Assembly (NCBI GenBank): GCA_039679645.1
Contig: JBDKUO010000061.1
Coordinates: 1-64,000, forward strand
Length of the DNA: 64,000 nt
Source: Armatimonadota bacterium
Lineage (GTDB): Bacteria; Armatimonadota; UBA5829
Direction of reading: 5' to 3'
Shown: one piece after another, positions 8,446-18,458 of the stretch
Position numbering within the stretch: the stretch's first letter is position 1
How the letters are laid out: each line of letters opens with the position of its first letter
Notes under the pieces: generated by a model
What the model was told of the DNA's origin: nothing
The model's input: the letters and a program-made list of their open reading frames with translations, nothing else
Databases searched by the model: none
Position numbers and translations under genes: made by a program

Positions 8446-11400
8446 GTGTATCGATTTCTTATTATTGCAACAATACTAGGCATGGCTTGCTGCGCCGCCA
8501 ATGGTGACGATGTCAAGCTGGCTGCAATCAGCGTTCGCCCCAACAGCGTCAACGCCAATCTCATTGCAAACGGCGGCTTCGAGCAGATCGGAGAGAATTC
8601 TTTTCCAACCGGTTGGAGCTGGAATAGAAACAACACTGATGCAAGTTGTGTTTTAGACACAGCATCGGCTGCCGGTGGGCAGAGGTCGCTGAAATTTGTT
8701 AGCACTACTCCGATGGAGGCAGCATATACCGCTCTGCTGACGGGTTCCGGCATCATTAAGATCGAGCCGGGCAAGCTGTACACCATAAGCGCATGGGCGA
8801 AGACGACCGACCCCGGGCTTGCATCGATTATCACGGGCAATGCGTGGCAATACAGGCTGAGCCTGGAGCCGACGGGCGGTAAGTGGGAGCCTTTTTCGCT
8901 CACGTTTGTGCCCGGTGAGCTGAGCAAAGAGGTTCATACGTATTTTCAGATCGAGAGTGCGACTAAAGGCATATTGCTCGATGAGGTGAAGCTCGAAGCA
9001 GGTCCGCGCGCCACGTTTGACGCTGTTCCCGATGAGTTGAGCGACAGGGTTGGGCTGTGGTCGGCAAGCAGCCATATGCAGGTGAATGGCGAAGGGGAGT
9101 TTGTTGTTCCTTTTGTCCTTTACGTCCCCAAAGACATTTCCGGTACACTCGAAGCGAGTATCTCGACGTCCAAGTCGCGCATCAGCCGGATGGTCAGCCT
9201 GGCAAGGGGGATATATCAGATAGATGTGGACGGTTTGGCGGCTAGCGCCGTCTTTATCCCCAGACAGGTAAACCTCCGCTTGATCGAAGGTAAGCAGACA
9301 GCATCGGCAAGCACGAATGTAAGGTTCTATTCAGAGAAGTACGCAAAGGCATGCCTCGATGAGATAGATCAGAAGCTGCCCGGCCTCAAGACCAATCTGG
9401 AACTGCTTAATGCCCGCGGCCAGGACATATCTTACCCTCAAGTCTCATACACCGTGCTCGAAAACTTTGTCGGTTATGCTCGGGAGGACGGCGAGAAGGG
9501 CGAGGCAGAGCGCATGATCGAGCAAGCAAACGATATGAAGGCCATCCTGACAAGACTCGAAACGGATGTCTCCGAGGCTCTTGCGGGTAAGCGCAAGTTC
9601 CCAGCGGTCCCAAGATGGACGGGCGACACACGTCCGGTCGTAAAGGGCAGTTCGTTCATTGCACCCACGACCACACCAGGCAAACCGGGGCGGCAGGTTC
9701 GCCCGGTCTTCTTTACCGGTTACGGTCACTTCAGCCAGGTTCAAAGCGATCTGGAGAAATTCCCCGGCTACGGCACAAATATTATTCAGATGGAAACATC
9801 TCCTGGTAATGTGCTGCCGTCCGACGGAGTTGTGAATGACGAGCCTGCTCGTTCGGTGCTGAAACTGCTTGACAGGGCGCGCAGCGCCGGAGTTGCCGTC
9901 AATCTCCTGCTGAGCCCGCACTACATGCCTGCTTGGGCATATGAGAAATATCCTGACCTGAAAAAGAAACGTGAGAGCTTTATACAATATTGTACGCATG
10001 ACCCGGACGGCCAGGAACTGCTCAAGAAATATATCTCGGCAGTCGTCACACCGATCAAAGATCATCCTGCTCTGCACAGCATATGTATTTCCAATGAACC
10101 GATCAATGTGGAAGAGCCATGTGAATATGCCGAGCTTGGCTGGCATAGCTGGCTCGAGAAGCGTCACGGCGATATCGCCACACTAAATGCCAGATGGCAG
10201 ACGAATTATGCGAGCTTTGATGATGTAAAGCTCCCTAACCCGTTCGACGCAGACTGCAAGAAACCGATCGGTAGATGGGTGGACTACGTCCGTTGGAACC
10301 AAGAGTTCTTCGCGGGTTGGCACAAGATGCTTGCCGACGCCGTGCATGCCGCAGCTCCCAATGTCCCCGTTCATGCCAAAGCTATGACATATACATTCTC
10401 TGATCCTAACAGTATAAGGTTCGGGGTAGATGCATATCTTTTTGGGAGTGTGTGCGACATCAACGGCAACGACACAATGGACTGGTGCAATTTCGGCAGC
10501 GGCGATTTTGCTCAGGGCTGGATGACTGAAGCCAGGGGACATGATCTTCAAAGATCGGTAAAGGATGCTCCGGTCTTCAATTCAGAAAACCACATAATGG
10601 GGGATAAGGACTCCAGATATGTACCTGCGTCGCAAGTAAGAGCGGCGCTGTGGCAGGGGGCTATTCACGGCCAGAGCGCCACAACTATATGGGTCTGGGA
10701 GCGCACACTTGACCAGGCCAGCGACTTTTATGGCAACATAATGCACCGGCCAGCATGCGCGAGAGCGGTCGGGATAGTCAACTGCGATTTGAACCGTGCA
10801 GCGAAGGAGGTCACCGCAATCCAGCAGACTCCCGTGCAGGTGCAAATTCTGCACGATACCAGCGCGCTCACTCTCGATGGGGACGGTTACAGCCCCTGCG
10901 CGATGAAGCTATATATGGCGCTGAGCTTTACAGGCGTGAAGATAGGATTCGTGACTGAACGCCAGTTGGAAGATGGGATCATGCCCAGCGCGCCGGTGTT
11001 GTTTATACCTAATGCCTCTTATTTATCCGATTCGGCGTTCAAGACACTGCATGGATATAAGGGCAGGTTGGTGACTCTGGGAGGCGAGCCGTTGGCATAT
11101 AACGAATATGGCCAGTCGAGGCAGACAAAGCTTGCTTCGGATATTATTGAGTATACTCCCGGCAAGACTTACGCAGACGATTTATGGAAGTCGCTATTAT
11201 CCAAGCTGCCTGGCTGGAATGTAAAAAATCAAGTAAAGCTGACTGATGCAAAGGGCAAGCCTGTCTGGGGTGTCGAGTACCTGCAAGCGTGTACCTCAAA
11301 CGGAACGATTGTCAATATGTGCAACTATCTAAATAATGCCGAAAACGTCAAACTATCAAGTGGCGGCAAGGCCGTGAAAGCAGTGGATGTGCTTACGGGC

Positions 11401-11478
11401 AAGTCCGTTTCGGGCGTAATAAAGCTCCAGCCTCTCGAAGTCCGGCTGCTGAAGATCGCACAGACCGGAGGAAAGTAA
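8446..11478 (+). CDS. Secreted GH42-like glycosidase, paralogue 3
   Basis: 1010 residues starting at GTG 8446 (MYRFLIIATILGMACCAANG) with a GAGGTG ribosome site 7 nt upstream. Domain order is signal peptide, CBM-like module (NGGFEQIGEN ... ILLDEVKLEAG), Ig-like module, helical linker, GH-A barrel, trimerisation-like and C-terminal beta domains. Candidate acid/base is Glu551 (SNEP) and candidate nucleophile Glu714 (NSENH). The W-L-x-x-RHGDIATLN ... W-x-TNYASFDD block matches the GH42 signature region. It keeps the SPHY loop followed by KYPDLKKKRE. The gap to paralogue 2 is only 24 nt and the downstream junction is TAATG, so it belongs to the same operon. Confidence 0.82.
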   Translation: MYRFLIIATILGMACCAANGDDVKLAAISVRPNSVNANLIANGGFEQIGENSFPTGWSWNRNNTDASCVLDTASAAGGQRSLKFVSTTPMEAAYTALLTGSGIIKIEPGKLYTISAWAKTTDPGLASIITGNAWQYRLSLEPTGGKWEPFSLTFVPGELSKEVHTYFQIESATKGILLDEVKLEAGPRATFDAVPDELSDRVGLWSASSHMQVNGEGEFVVPFVLYVPKDISGTLEASISTSKSRISRMVSLARGIYQIDVDGLAASAVFIPRQVNLRLIEGKQTASASTNVRFYSEKYAKACLDEIDQKLPGLKTNLELLNARGQDISYPQVSYTVLENFVGYAREDGEKGEAERMIEQANDMKAILTRLETDVSEALAGKRKFPAVPRWTGDTRPVVKGSSFIAPTTTPGKPGRQVRPVFFTGYGHFSQVQSDLEKFPGYGTNIIQMETSPGNVLPSDGVVNDEPARSVLKLLDRARSAGVAVNLLLSPHYMPAWAYEKYPDLKKKRESFIQYCTHDPDGQELLKKYISAVVTPIKDHPALHSICISNEPINVEEPCEYAELGWHSWLEKRHGDIATLNARWQTNYASFDDVKLPNPFDADCKKPIGRWVDYVRWNQEFFAGWHKMLADAVHAAAPNVPVHAKAMTYTFSDPNSIRFGVDAYLFGSVCDINGNDTMDWCNFGSGDFAQGWMTEARGHDLQRSVKDAPVFNSENHIMGDKDSRYVPASQVRAALWQGAIHGQSATTIWVWERTLDQASDFYGNIMHRPACARAVGIVNCDLNRAAKEVTAIQQTPVQVQILHDTSALTLDGDGYSPCAMKLYMALSFTGVKIGFVTERQLEDGIMPSAPVLFIPNASYLSDSAFKTLHGYKGRLVTLGGEPLAYNEYGQSRQTKLASDIIEYTPGKTYADDLWKSLLSKLPGWNVKNQVKLTDAKGKPVWGVEYLQACTSNGTIVNMCNYLNNAENVKLSSGGKAVKAVDVLTGKSVSGVIKLQPLEVRLLKIAQTGGK

Positions 11479-13703
11479 TGCGCAGATTATTATTGATTGC
11501 GATAGCTATATTTGCCGTCTGCCAGGCATCCGCCTGGGCTGATGAAGCTGCCGCCGACGCGAAAAGCGCAGCACAGATAAAGTCCGGCCTGGATGTTATA
11601 GAGAAATCGCTGCCGTCCATCAAGGCCGATCTGGACAAGCTCAAGGCCGGAGGTCAGGATATATCTTACCCGATGGTGAGCTATACTGTGCTGGCGAACT
11701 TTGTCGGCTACGCAAAAGAAGATGTCGATAAGAATGAGGTCCAAAGGGCGTCTTATGCTCTCTCCGATATGGAATGGATAAAGCGCAAGCTCGAATCGGA
11801 TATGTCAGATGCTCTGTCCGGCAAATGCAAACTCCCCGCGGTACCCAGATGGACTGGAGACACTCGTCCTGTCATCAAAGGCAGCTCTTTTATTGCGCCT
11901 ACTACAACGCCCGGCAAGCCGGGTCACCAGATGAGGCCTGTGTTCTTCAACGGCTTCGGTCACTTTTCAGAGGTCTGCGAGTCCATCGAAAAATGGCCGA
12001 GCTACGGCACCAATATTATCCAGTTTGAGACCGGTCCCACAGTCGTGTTTCCTGAAGAGGGAAAAGTGGTCGATGCAAGCCCGGGTATATTGAAAATCCT
12101 GGACAGGGCGCAAAAGGCAGGTGTGGCAGTGAATTTCCTGCTCAGCCCACACTATTTTCCAGATTGGATGTTCGCGAAGTACCCCGAACTCAGAAAAGCG
12201 CGTGAGTATTTCTTTCCGATGTGCCTGCATGCGCCTGAGACTCAGGAACTGCTCAAGCGATACGTCAAACTGGTCGTCGAGCCGATCAAGGATCACCCCG
12301 CGCTGCAGAGTATCTGTATCTCCAATGAGCCGCGCAATGTCGAGGAGCCGTGTAAATATGCCGATGAGCAGTTCCGCACCTGGCTTAAGGCTCGTCACGG
12401 TGATATTGCAACTCTGAACAGTCGTTGGGGAACCACTTATGCCAGTTTTGATGAGATAACGGTTCCGAACCCGTTTGCGGGCGCTGATGCCGAAAAGCCT
12501 ATGGGGCGATGGGCTGATTTTGTCCGATGGAACCAGGAATATTTCACTGCCTTTCACAAGATGCTTGCCGACGCAGTTCATGAAGTTGCGCCGAAGTTGC
12601 CGGTGCATGCCAAGGTTCAGAGTATGACTTTTGGATGCGCAAGCGAATTGAAGTGCGGCAATGACGCTTATCTGTATGGGACTATTTCCGATATCAACGG
12701 CAATGACAGCAACTGCTACTATGCCTTCGGTGGCGATGAGGACGGATATGCCAACGAATGGTTGGAGAACGGCATATATTACGATCTGCAGAGGTCTGTA
12801 AAGGACGCTCCGGTCGTCAATTCCGAAAACCACATTATTCGTGACCGCGAGACCAGATATGTGCCGCCGGAGCATATTCGTGCCGCTCTATGGCAGGAGG
12901 CGATCCATGGGCAGAGCGCGACCACTATCTGGGTGTGGGAGCGCACGTTCGACCATGGCAGCGATCTGTACGGCAGCATAATGCAACGGCCTGGGTGCGC
13001 ACGGGCAGTGGGGATAGTTAACCTTGACCTGAACCGCGCCGCATACGAGGTCACTGCTCTGCAGCAGGCTCCGCCGCAGGTTCTTATTTTGCATGACACC
13101 AGCGCTTTGATTTATGATAAAGAAGAGTTCGACAGGTGCATGTTCAGAACGTATATCGCGCTCAACTTCTGCGGACTTAAGATCGGTTTTGTGACCGAGC
13201 GGCAGTTGGAGGCGGGTCTGGTCCCGACCACTTCGGTCTTGTGCATACCTAATGCCAGACATATCTCGAATGCAGCGTTCAGCGCGCTTAAGAAATACAA
13301 GGGTCATGTTATAATGCTGGGCAATGAGTCTCTGGCATATGATGAGTTCGATAATCCCAGGTCCGAAAAGCTTTCGGGTGACGTGATTCCGTTTTCCAGA
13401 AAAGACAATCCGGCAAGAGATGTCCATAATTTATTGATGGCCAAGCTGAATGCCTGGAAAGTCTGTCCGAAGGCAGAGTTGGTGGACGAGAACGGCAGCC
13501 CGGTCTGGGGAGTTGAGTGGCGAGAAGCCAATACTGCGAACGGGACCGTTGTCAATATTATCAACTATCTAAATAAACCTATTAGTGTTAAGCTAATATA
13601 CAAAGGTAAGGCTGCTAACACGACTGATGTGCTCACCGGTAAATCGGTAGCGGCTATAATAAAGCTCCAGCCGCTGGAAGTTCGGCTATTGAGAGTGAGG
13701 TAA
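11478..13703 (+). CDS. Secreted GH42-like glycosidase, paralogue 4 (short form without CBM-like module)
   Basis: 741 residues. GGAGG (11467-11471) precedes the ATG, which overlaps the previous stop. A signal peptide (MRRLLLIAIAIFAVCQASAW) runs straight into the helical linker (QDISYPMVSYTVLANF), so the CBM-like and Ig-like modules of paralogues 1-3 are absent. The barrel starts near residue 153 (RPVFFNGFGHF). Candidate catalytic residues are Glu284 (SNEP) and Glu450 (NSENH), with the same spacing of about 165 as in the long forms. The trimerisation-like and C-terminal beta domains are intact, so this is a clean modular loss and not a truncated gene. It may act on soluble oligosaccharides released by the longer enzymes; that is inference. 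Confidence 0.82.
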   Translation: MRRLLLIAIAIFAVCQASAWADEAAADAKSAAQIKSGLDVIEKSLPSIKADLDKLKAGGQDISYPMVSYTVLANFVGYAKEDVDKNEVQRASYALSDMEWIKRKLESDMSDALSGKCKLPAVPRWTGDTRPVIKGSSFIAPTTTPGKPGHQMRPVFFNGFGHFSEVCESIEKWPSYGTNIIQFETGPTVVFPEEGKVVDASPGILKILDRAQKAGVAVNFLLSPHYFPDWMFAKYPELRKAREYFFPMCLHAPETQELLKRYVKLVVEPIKDHPALQSICISNEPRNVEEPCKYADEQFRTWLKARHGDIATLNSRWGTTYASFDEITVPNPFAGADAEKPMGRWADFVRWNQEYFTAFHKMLADAVHEVAPKLPVHAKVQSMTFGCASELKCGNDAYLYGTISDINGNDSNCYYAFGGDEDGYANEWLENGIYYDLQRSVKDAPVVNSENHIIRDRETRYVPPEHIRAALWQEAIHGQSATTIWVWERTFDHGSDLYGSIMQRPGCARAVGIVNLDLNRAAYEVTALQQAPPQVLILHDTSALIYDKEEFDRCMFRTYIALNFCGLKIGFVTERQLEAGLVPTTSVLCIPNARHISNAAFSALKKYKGHVIMLGNESLAYDEFDNPRSEKLSGDVIPFSRKDNPARDVHNLLMAKLNAWKVCPKAELVDENGSPVWGVEWREANTANGTVVNIINYLNKPISVKLIYKGKAANTTDVLTGKSVAAIIKLQPLEVRLLRVR

Positions 13704-13707
13704 TTAA

Positions 13708-15939
13708 ATGTACAGATTTCTTTTGATTGCGATTGCCCTGTGCTTCGCATGCCCAATAGTTGCTATTGCGGATGAAGCCAAGATTGACGCTACAGCGGCT
13801 CAGGCTGCAACCATAAAAGATGGCCTGCTGGCTATCGAAAGTTCGCTGCCGTCCATAAAGGCCAATTTGGACGAGTTAAGAGTCGGCGGCCAGGATATCT
13901 CCTATCCTATGGTGAGCTATACGGTTTTGCAAAACTTCGTAGGCTATTCCAGGGAGGAAGTCGATCATGGCGAGATGAAGCGTGCGGTAGATCAGCTTTC
14001 CGAGCTTCAATGGATACAGCGCAAGCTCCAGTCGGATATATCTGCAGCTTTAGCCGGCAAGTGCAAATTCCACGCTGTTCCAAGATGGACCGGTGATACC
14101 AGGCCGGTAATCAAGGGCAGCTCTTTTATTGCTCCCACAACAATTCCTGGTAAGTCGGGTCGCGAGATGCGTCCGGTCTTCTTCAATGGTTATGGCCACT
14201 TCGGGCAGGTTCAGGATGACATAGAAAAATGGCCGAACTATGGAACTAACATTATTCAGTTTGAGGTTGGTCCCTGGAATGTGTTTCCAGAGGAGGGGAA
14301 GGTTAATGACCCCAGCGCAGGTCTGCTGAAAACTCTGGATAGAGCGCAAAAGGCAGGTGTTGCAGTCAATCTTCTGCTCAGTCCGCACTATTTTCCGAAC
14401 TGGATGTTCAGCAAGTATCCTGAGCTAAAGAAGCACCGGGAATATTTTCTACCTATGTGCCTGCATGCTCCCGAGAGTCAGGAACTGCTCAAGCGCTATG
14501 TCAAACTGGTTGTTGGGCCGATCAAGGATCATCCGGCTCTGAACAGTATATGTGTATCAAATGAACCACGCAATGTCGAGGAGCCGTGCGAATATGCAAA
14601 TGTTCAGTTTCGTGCCTGGCTAAAAGATCGCCATGGGGATATAGCCACACTCAATAATCTGTGGGGAACCAGTTATGCCGGCTTTGAAGATATAACAGTT
14701 CCTAATCCGTTCGACGAAGCGAACGCTCAAAATCCTATGTGCAGGTGGGCGGAGTTTGTCCGCTGGAACCAGGAGTTCTTTGCGCAGTGGCATAAGATGC
14801 TGTCTGATGCGGTTCATGAGGTCGCTCCAAACTTACCCACACAAGCCAAGGTTCAGTGTTTTACCCTGGGCTCTGCTGCTGAGCTCAAATGCGGTAACGA
14901 TGCCTATCTTTATGGCAAGATTTTCGATATCGACGGCAACGACGGCACTAACTACTATGACTTTGATAAGAAAGAAGACTATAACAGCTCGTTCTTGGAG
15001 AACGGCATTTACTATGATCTGCTGAGGTCGGTAAAAGATGCACCTGTCTTCAATTCTGAAAATCACATAATTCGGGACCGCGACACCAGAGTCGTGCCTG
15101 CCGAGCATGTTCGCACCGCTCTCTGGCAGCAAGCGATCCACGGACAGAGCGCAACCACAATATGGGTGTGGCAGCGCGCTTTCAATCCTACTGACGACCT
15201 ATACGGCAACATCATGCACCGGCCCGCTTGCGCAAGAGCTGTGGGAATCGTTAACTGCGATCTAAACCGTGCCGCATATGAGGTTACTGCCATTCAGCAG
15301 TCTCCGGCGCAGGTTTATATTCTGCATGACACCAGCGCGCTCATCTATGATAAAGAGGAGTGCGACAGATGTATGTTCAGGACCTATCTTGCGCTCAACT
15401 TCTTCGGCATGAAAGTAGGCTTTATCACTGAGCGGCAGTTGGAGGACGGTATTTTACCGAAGGGATCGGTGCTCTGCATTCCCAACGCAAAACATATATC
15501 CAACGCGGCATTTAATACTCTGAAAAAATATAAAGGCCATATTGTTATGTTGGGCAGTGAGTGCCTGGCATACGATGAGTATAACAGACCGAGAAGTGGG
15601 TCCATTAAGGGCGAAGTAATCCCGTTCAGTAGGAAAGACGTATGGGAAAGAGATATTTATAAGGCTCTTAAGCCAAAGCTGGCTGCATGGAAAGTCTGTC
15701 CAAAGATAATGGTTGTGGACGCAAAGGGCAATGCAGTCTGGGGAGTGGAGTGGCGAGAAGCCAAGACAGCGAATGGGACAGTTGTTAATTTGTGCAACTA
15801 TATGAATACTCCTGTCACTATTAAGCTGCTTTCAAACGGAAAAGATGTTAAGGCAGTAGATGTGCTTACCGGCCAGAAAGTGTCGGGCTTGATGACTCTT
15901 AAGCCTCTGGATGTGCGGCTGCTGAAAATAAAGAAATAG
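13708..15939 (+). CDS. Secreted GH42-like glycosidase, paralogue 5 (short form)
   Basis: 743 residues. The closest relative is paralogue 4: both lack the CBM-like and Ig-like modules, both have KYPEL followed by an EYF-PMCLHAPE loop, and both have CMFRTY in the trimerisation-like domain. Signal peptide MYRFLLIAIALCFACPIVAI. Candidate catalytic residues are Glu286 (SNEP) and Glu451 (NSENH). The gene starts 4 nt after paralogue 4 and is the last of the operon; a hairpin at 16032-16062 follows. The pair 4/5 probably arose by tandem duplication of an already shortened copy. Confidence 0.82.
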   Translation: MYRFLLIAIALCFACPIVAIADEAKIDATAAQAATIKDGLLAIESSLPSIKANLDELRVGGQDISYPMVSYTVLQNFVGYSREEVDHGEMKRAVDQLSELQWIQRKLQSDISAALAGKCKFHAVPRWTGDTRPVIKGSSFIAPTTIPGKSGREMRPVFFNGYGHFGQVQDDIEKWPNYGTNIIQFEVGPWNVFPEEGKVNDPSAGLLKTLDRAQKAGVAVNLLLSPHYFPNWMFSKYPELKKHREYFLPMCLHAPESQELLKRYVKLVVGPIKDHPALNSICVSNEPRNVEEPCEYANVQFRAWLKDRHGDIATLNNLWGTSYAGFEDITVPNPFDEANAQNPMCRWAEFVRWNQEFFAQWHKMLSDAVHEVAPNLPTQAKVQCFTLGSAAELKCGNDAYLYGKIFDIDGNDGTNYYDFDKKEDYNSSFLENGIYYDLLRSVKDAPVFNSENHIIRDRDTRVVPAEHVRTALWQQAIHGQSATTIWVWQRAFNPTDDLYGNIMHRPACARAVGIVNCDLNRAAYEVTAIQQSPAQVYILHDTSALIYDKEECDRCMFRTYLALNFFGMKVGFITERQLEDGILPKGSVLCIPNAKHISNAAFNTLKKYKGHIVMLGSECLAYDEYNRPRSGSIKGEVIPFSRKDVWERDIYKALKPKLAAWKVCPKIMVVDAKGNAVWGVEWREAKTANGTVVNLCNYMNTPVTIKLLSNGKDVKAVDVLTGQKVSGLMTLKPLDVRLLKIKK

Positions 15940-15946
15940 AAAAAAC

Positions 15947-15978
15947 GGTGGAAAGCTGAAAGTGGAAAGCATGAATGC
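15947..15978. repeat. GTGGAAAG-type interspersed repeat, copy A
   Basis: GGTGGAAAGCTGAAAGTGG followed by AAAGCATGAATGC lies directly after the stop of glycosidase 5. Related sequences occur at 30721-30756, 46350-46386 and 48218-48250. The unit is a degenerate GTGGAAAG/TTGAAAG purine run. Nature unknown. Confidence 0.6.
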
Positions 15979-16031
15979 TCATTTAGAAGTTCACTTTTCA
16001 ATATACGGTTTTTCATTGATTACTTGAACAG

Positions 16032-16066
16032 ATAGGCGGCGAGATTCGAACTCGCCGCCTATATTT
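16032..16066 (+). terminator. Terminator hairpin at the end of the five-gene glycosidase operon
   Basis: A perfect 12-bp stem, ATAGGCGGCGAG (16032-16043) with CTCGCCGCCTAT (16051-16062), has a 7-nt loop and is followed by ATTTTG. It lies between the convergent genes ending at 15939 and 16107. The U tract is weak, but the stem is very stable. Confidence 0.7.
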
Positions 16067-16106
16067 TGAAACAGAAATGCGGGATATCATATCCCGATAC
16101 TCCATG

Positions 16107-18314
16107 CTATACTTCGGGCAGGGATAGTATTGTCCAGTCAGTTGTAATCTCAGCCAGACTATCGGGTATCTCGCCATAAAGCCCCTGGATCGCTGCGTGC
16201 ATGTTGTCCTGCTCATCTTTCCAGAGAGCAATATCTACCCTGTCTTCCAGCCGGATATCCAACCCACCACCGCTCAGTAATTTTAACCCACCGGCAGCCA
16301 CAGCAAGCACATTACCATCAGCATCCAGCTTTACTGCAGAAAGACCAATTGTATCTATATCTATCTGGTGTCCGCCTATCGAAATTGTTTCGATGATAGG
16401 GTCTCCTTCAGGATCATTTTCAGCGGATACAAATACATGCGTTCCATCCAGCAGGCGGCAATGGCCTTTCACCGGCGGCGCTGCATATTTGAACCATACG
16501 GCGTTCTGTGTGTCAACAGAAGGGGTCTGCTGCTCGACACCTGCACTGCGCTGATAATCGGCGACCATTCGCGCTGCTTCAGTCAGATCATCCGGCAGAG
16601 CCTGCAGCCCGGAAAGAGCCCGGCTCGCATCGAACCGATTGCCTGAAAAGTCTTTTGTCCAGAAGCCGTTATAGAAGAGTTTAGTCTTGCCGGTAGATGC
16701 TCTGTTTATGAAATCGGCCAGACTGTTTCCCTGATACTCGGGATGATATATGATCAGCGTCGAGTAAGCCTGGGCGCCATATCGCACGCAGCCGTCTTCG
16801 CCTAACTTAAGACTGCCGCTGTCTATCTCATCCGTCGGTATCAAGTCAGCCGGGTAACCAGCTTTCCAAAGCTCTTCGGCAAGTTTTAGCCCGACATCGT
16901 CGTAGCCGGGCCCGGCCCAGTTCATTGCACATGCATGACCGAATACAACAGCAACTGGGCAATCCAGCGGAGCCTTTGTTATGAAATTGAGCATGCGAAT
17001 GCGGCTCTCTGCGCGCATAAGTCTGCCTTGTAAAATATCGACCTGCTCCGAGTCCGGTGATATACCATCTGGAAGGGGAAATACAGGATGATAATTAACC
17101 CGCCCCCCTGCCAGACAGTTCGACCACAACTCTCTGGCGTAGTCATATTTGTTGCTGGAGTAGAACATGTTGTACCAGAGCGGGCTGCCCCATTTCTTTG
17201 CCAGAGCCGTACGCACGCAATGCGGGGTTATCTCATCTGTCTGCGCATAGTCGCGTTTTGCCACCCACCAGTGAAGGCCGTTTTTCATGATCTCATGCGA
17301 ATCCGGCACCGGCCACCAGGTAGGGTGGGTGCACACAAGAGCCGAGGGTCCCCATGTCTGCTTTACGGCGTCGTAGAAGTCGGCTTCGATCTCGCCATTG
17401 CGCTGCCAGGCCATTTGCATAAACTGATTGATTGCCATCTCGCGTTCGCCCTGCCTGCCTTCTTCGCCTGCATACATCAGCAGGCAATCGCGTACAAGAT
17501 CGCGCCCGCCTGTGATCTTGTGGTAAGCCTCGGCTCGATACCTTGAGAACCAGAAGTTGTTTTTCTCCGGCCAGCCATTAAAGCATGGGGGAAACCCCCA
17601 TTCGTCTTTGCACGCACCGGCTAACGGAATGTGTTTATACATGTCTAAGATATCGCGTTGGAACTCTAACAAATGTGGAGCAAAAACATCAGGCGTAAAG
17701 TGCGCAAACGCGGCCATGACGCAGGCAGCTACTTCCTTTTCGGACTCGCTTTCGGGAAGCGAGACACTTACACACAATTGCGATTCTTCTTCAATCTCGC
17801 AATTATCCGTGATATCGCAAACGCTGCCTGCTTTGATCCCACTGGAGCCCTTTATATATGAATAGACTCTTATCAGGCTTCCTGACATAGCTACGTATGG
17901 AGTATTATCTACCGTATAGTGGTCTTCCAGAGATATGGGGTTGATGCTGACTTTTGTGCGCTGCGTGGAGTGTAGTTTTATCTCAGTGATTCGGAGCATT
18001 TCCTGAAGTTCATTCGGGTATTTTTCCATGAAAGATGAACGCGCAAGCCGCGCATCCAGGTCCATCGCCAGACCTATTCCGCGCTCTCGCGCGTAAACCG
18101 CAGCCTGGCGTATATGCTCGATTACTGCAGGGTCGGTTAATTCTTTTGGAGCGCGGATACTGGTTGTCAAGATATTAAACGGAGAATGCTTTGCTGCATG
18201 ATCGATAAACGCACGATATCCCTGCGCTTCAAACTCTTTCTCCCACCAAAACCATGTACCGATTACCGGCGGTAAGTTCCCCGGCAGCCTTATATTGGTT
18301 GTGTCTAGTTTCAC
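16107..18314 (-). CDS. Uncharacterised cytosolic glycosidase-like protein (TIM-barrel type)
   Basis: 735 residues from GTG 18314, with GGGAG 6 nt upstream. No signal peptide, so it probably acts in the cytoplasm, unlike its neighbours. The N-terminal part (GTWFWWEKEFEAQGY, then alternating helix/strand segments with RERGIGLAMDLDARLAR) looks like a glycosidase-type beta/alpha barrel. A D-E-W-G-F-P-P segment near the middle is a candidate acid site, and HPTWWPVPD and KKWGSPLWYNM are distinctive tryptophan-rich stretches. The region from about residue 440 (CPVAVVFGHACAMNW ... STLIIYHPEY) resembles a GATase-like domain as in GH42-type enzymes, followed by a beta domain. It is not a paralogue of the six neighbouring GH42-like enzymes and I do not recognise a named family. 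Context suggests intracellular processing of imported oligosaccharides. Confidence 0.6.
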   Translation of the reverse strand: MKLDTTNIRLPGNLPPVIGTWFWWEKEFEAQGYRAFIDHAAKHSPFNILTTSIRAPKELTDPAVIEHIRQAAVYARERGIGLAMDLDARLARSSFMEKYPNELQEMLRITEIKLHSTQRTKVSINPISLEDHYTVDNTPYVAMSGSLIRVYSYIKGSSGIKAGSVCDITDNCEIEEESQLCVSVSLPESESEKEVAACVMAAFAHFTPDVFAPHLLEFQRDILDMYKHIPLAGACKDEWGFPPCFNGWPEKNNFWFSRYRAEAYHKITGGRDLVRDCLLMYAGEEGRQGEREMAINQFMQMAWQRNGEIEADFYDAVKQTWGPSALVCTHPTWWPVPDSHEIMKNGLHWWVAKRDYAQTDEITPHCVRTALAKKWGSPLWYNMFYSSNKYDYARELWSNCLAGGRVNYHPVFPLPDGISPDSEQVDILQGRLMRAESRIRMLNFITKAPLDCPVAVVFGHACAMNWAGPGYDDVGLKLAEELWKAGYPADLIPTDEIDSGSLKLGEDGCVRYGAQAYSTLIIYHPEYQGNSLADFINRASTGKTKLFYNGFWTKDFSGNRFDASRALSGLQALPDDLTEAARMVADYQRSAGVEQQTPSVDTQNAVWFKYAAPPVKGHCRLLDGTHVFVSAENDPEGDPIIETISIGGHQIDIDTIGLSAVKLDADGNVLAVAAGGLKLLSGGGLDIRLEDRVDIALWKDEQDNMHAAIQGLYGEIPDSLAEITTDWTILSLPEV

Positions 18315-18347
18315 TGATTTCTCCCTCAGATCGAGTCGAATGTTTCC

Positions 18348-18376
18348 TTGACAAGCTCTACACCTTTCTTCATAAT
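18348..18376 (+). promoter_or_regulatory. Sigma70-type promoter of glycosidase 6 (TTGACA-17-CATAAT)
   Basis: TTGACA (18348-18353) and CATAAT (18371-18376) are separated by exactly 17 bp. The architecture is the same as before the three pseudopilin genes. The leader to the ATG at 18505 is about 120 nt. Confidence 0.75.
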
Positions 18377-18458
18377 AACACTAAGTGGAAGCTGAATAAA
18401 ACACTGGCATGTAAATTTAGCGGAGTCGGGTGGGCTATCGCGTAAATGTTTTAGGGAT

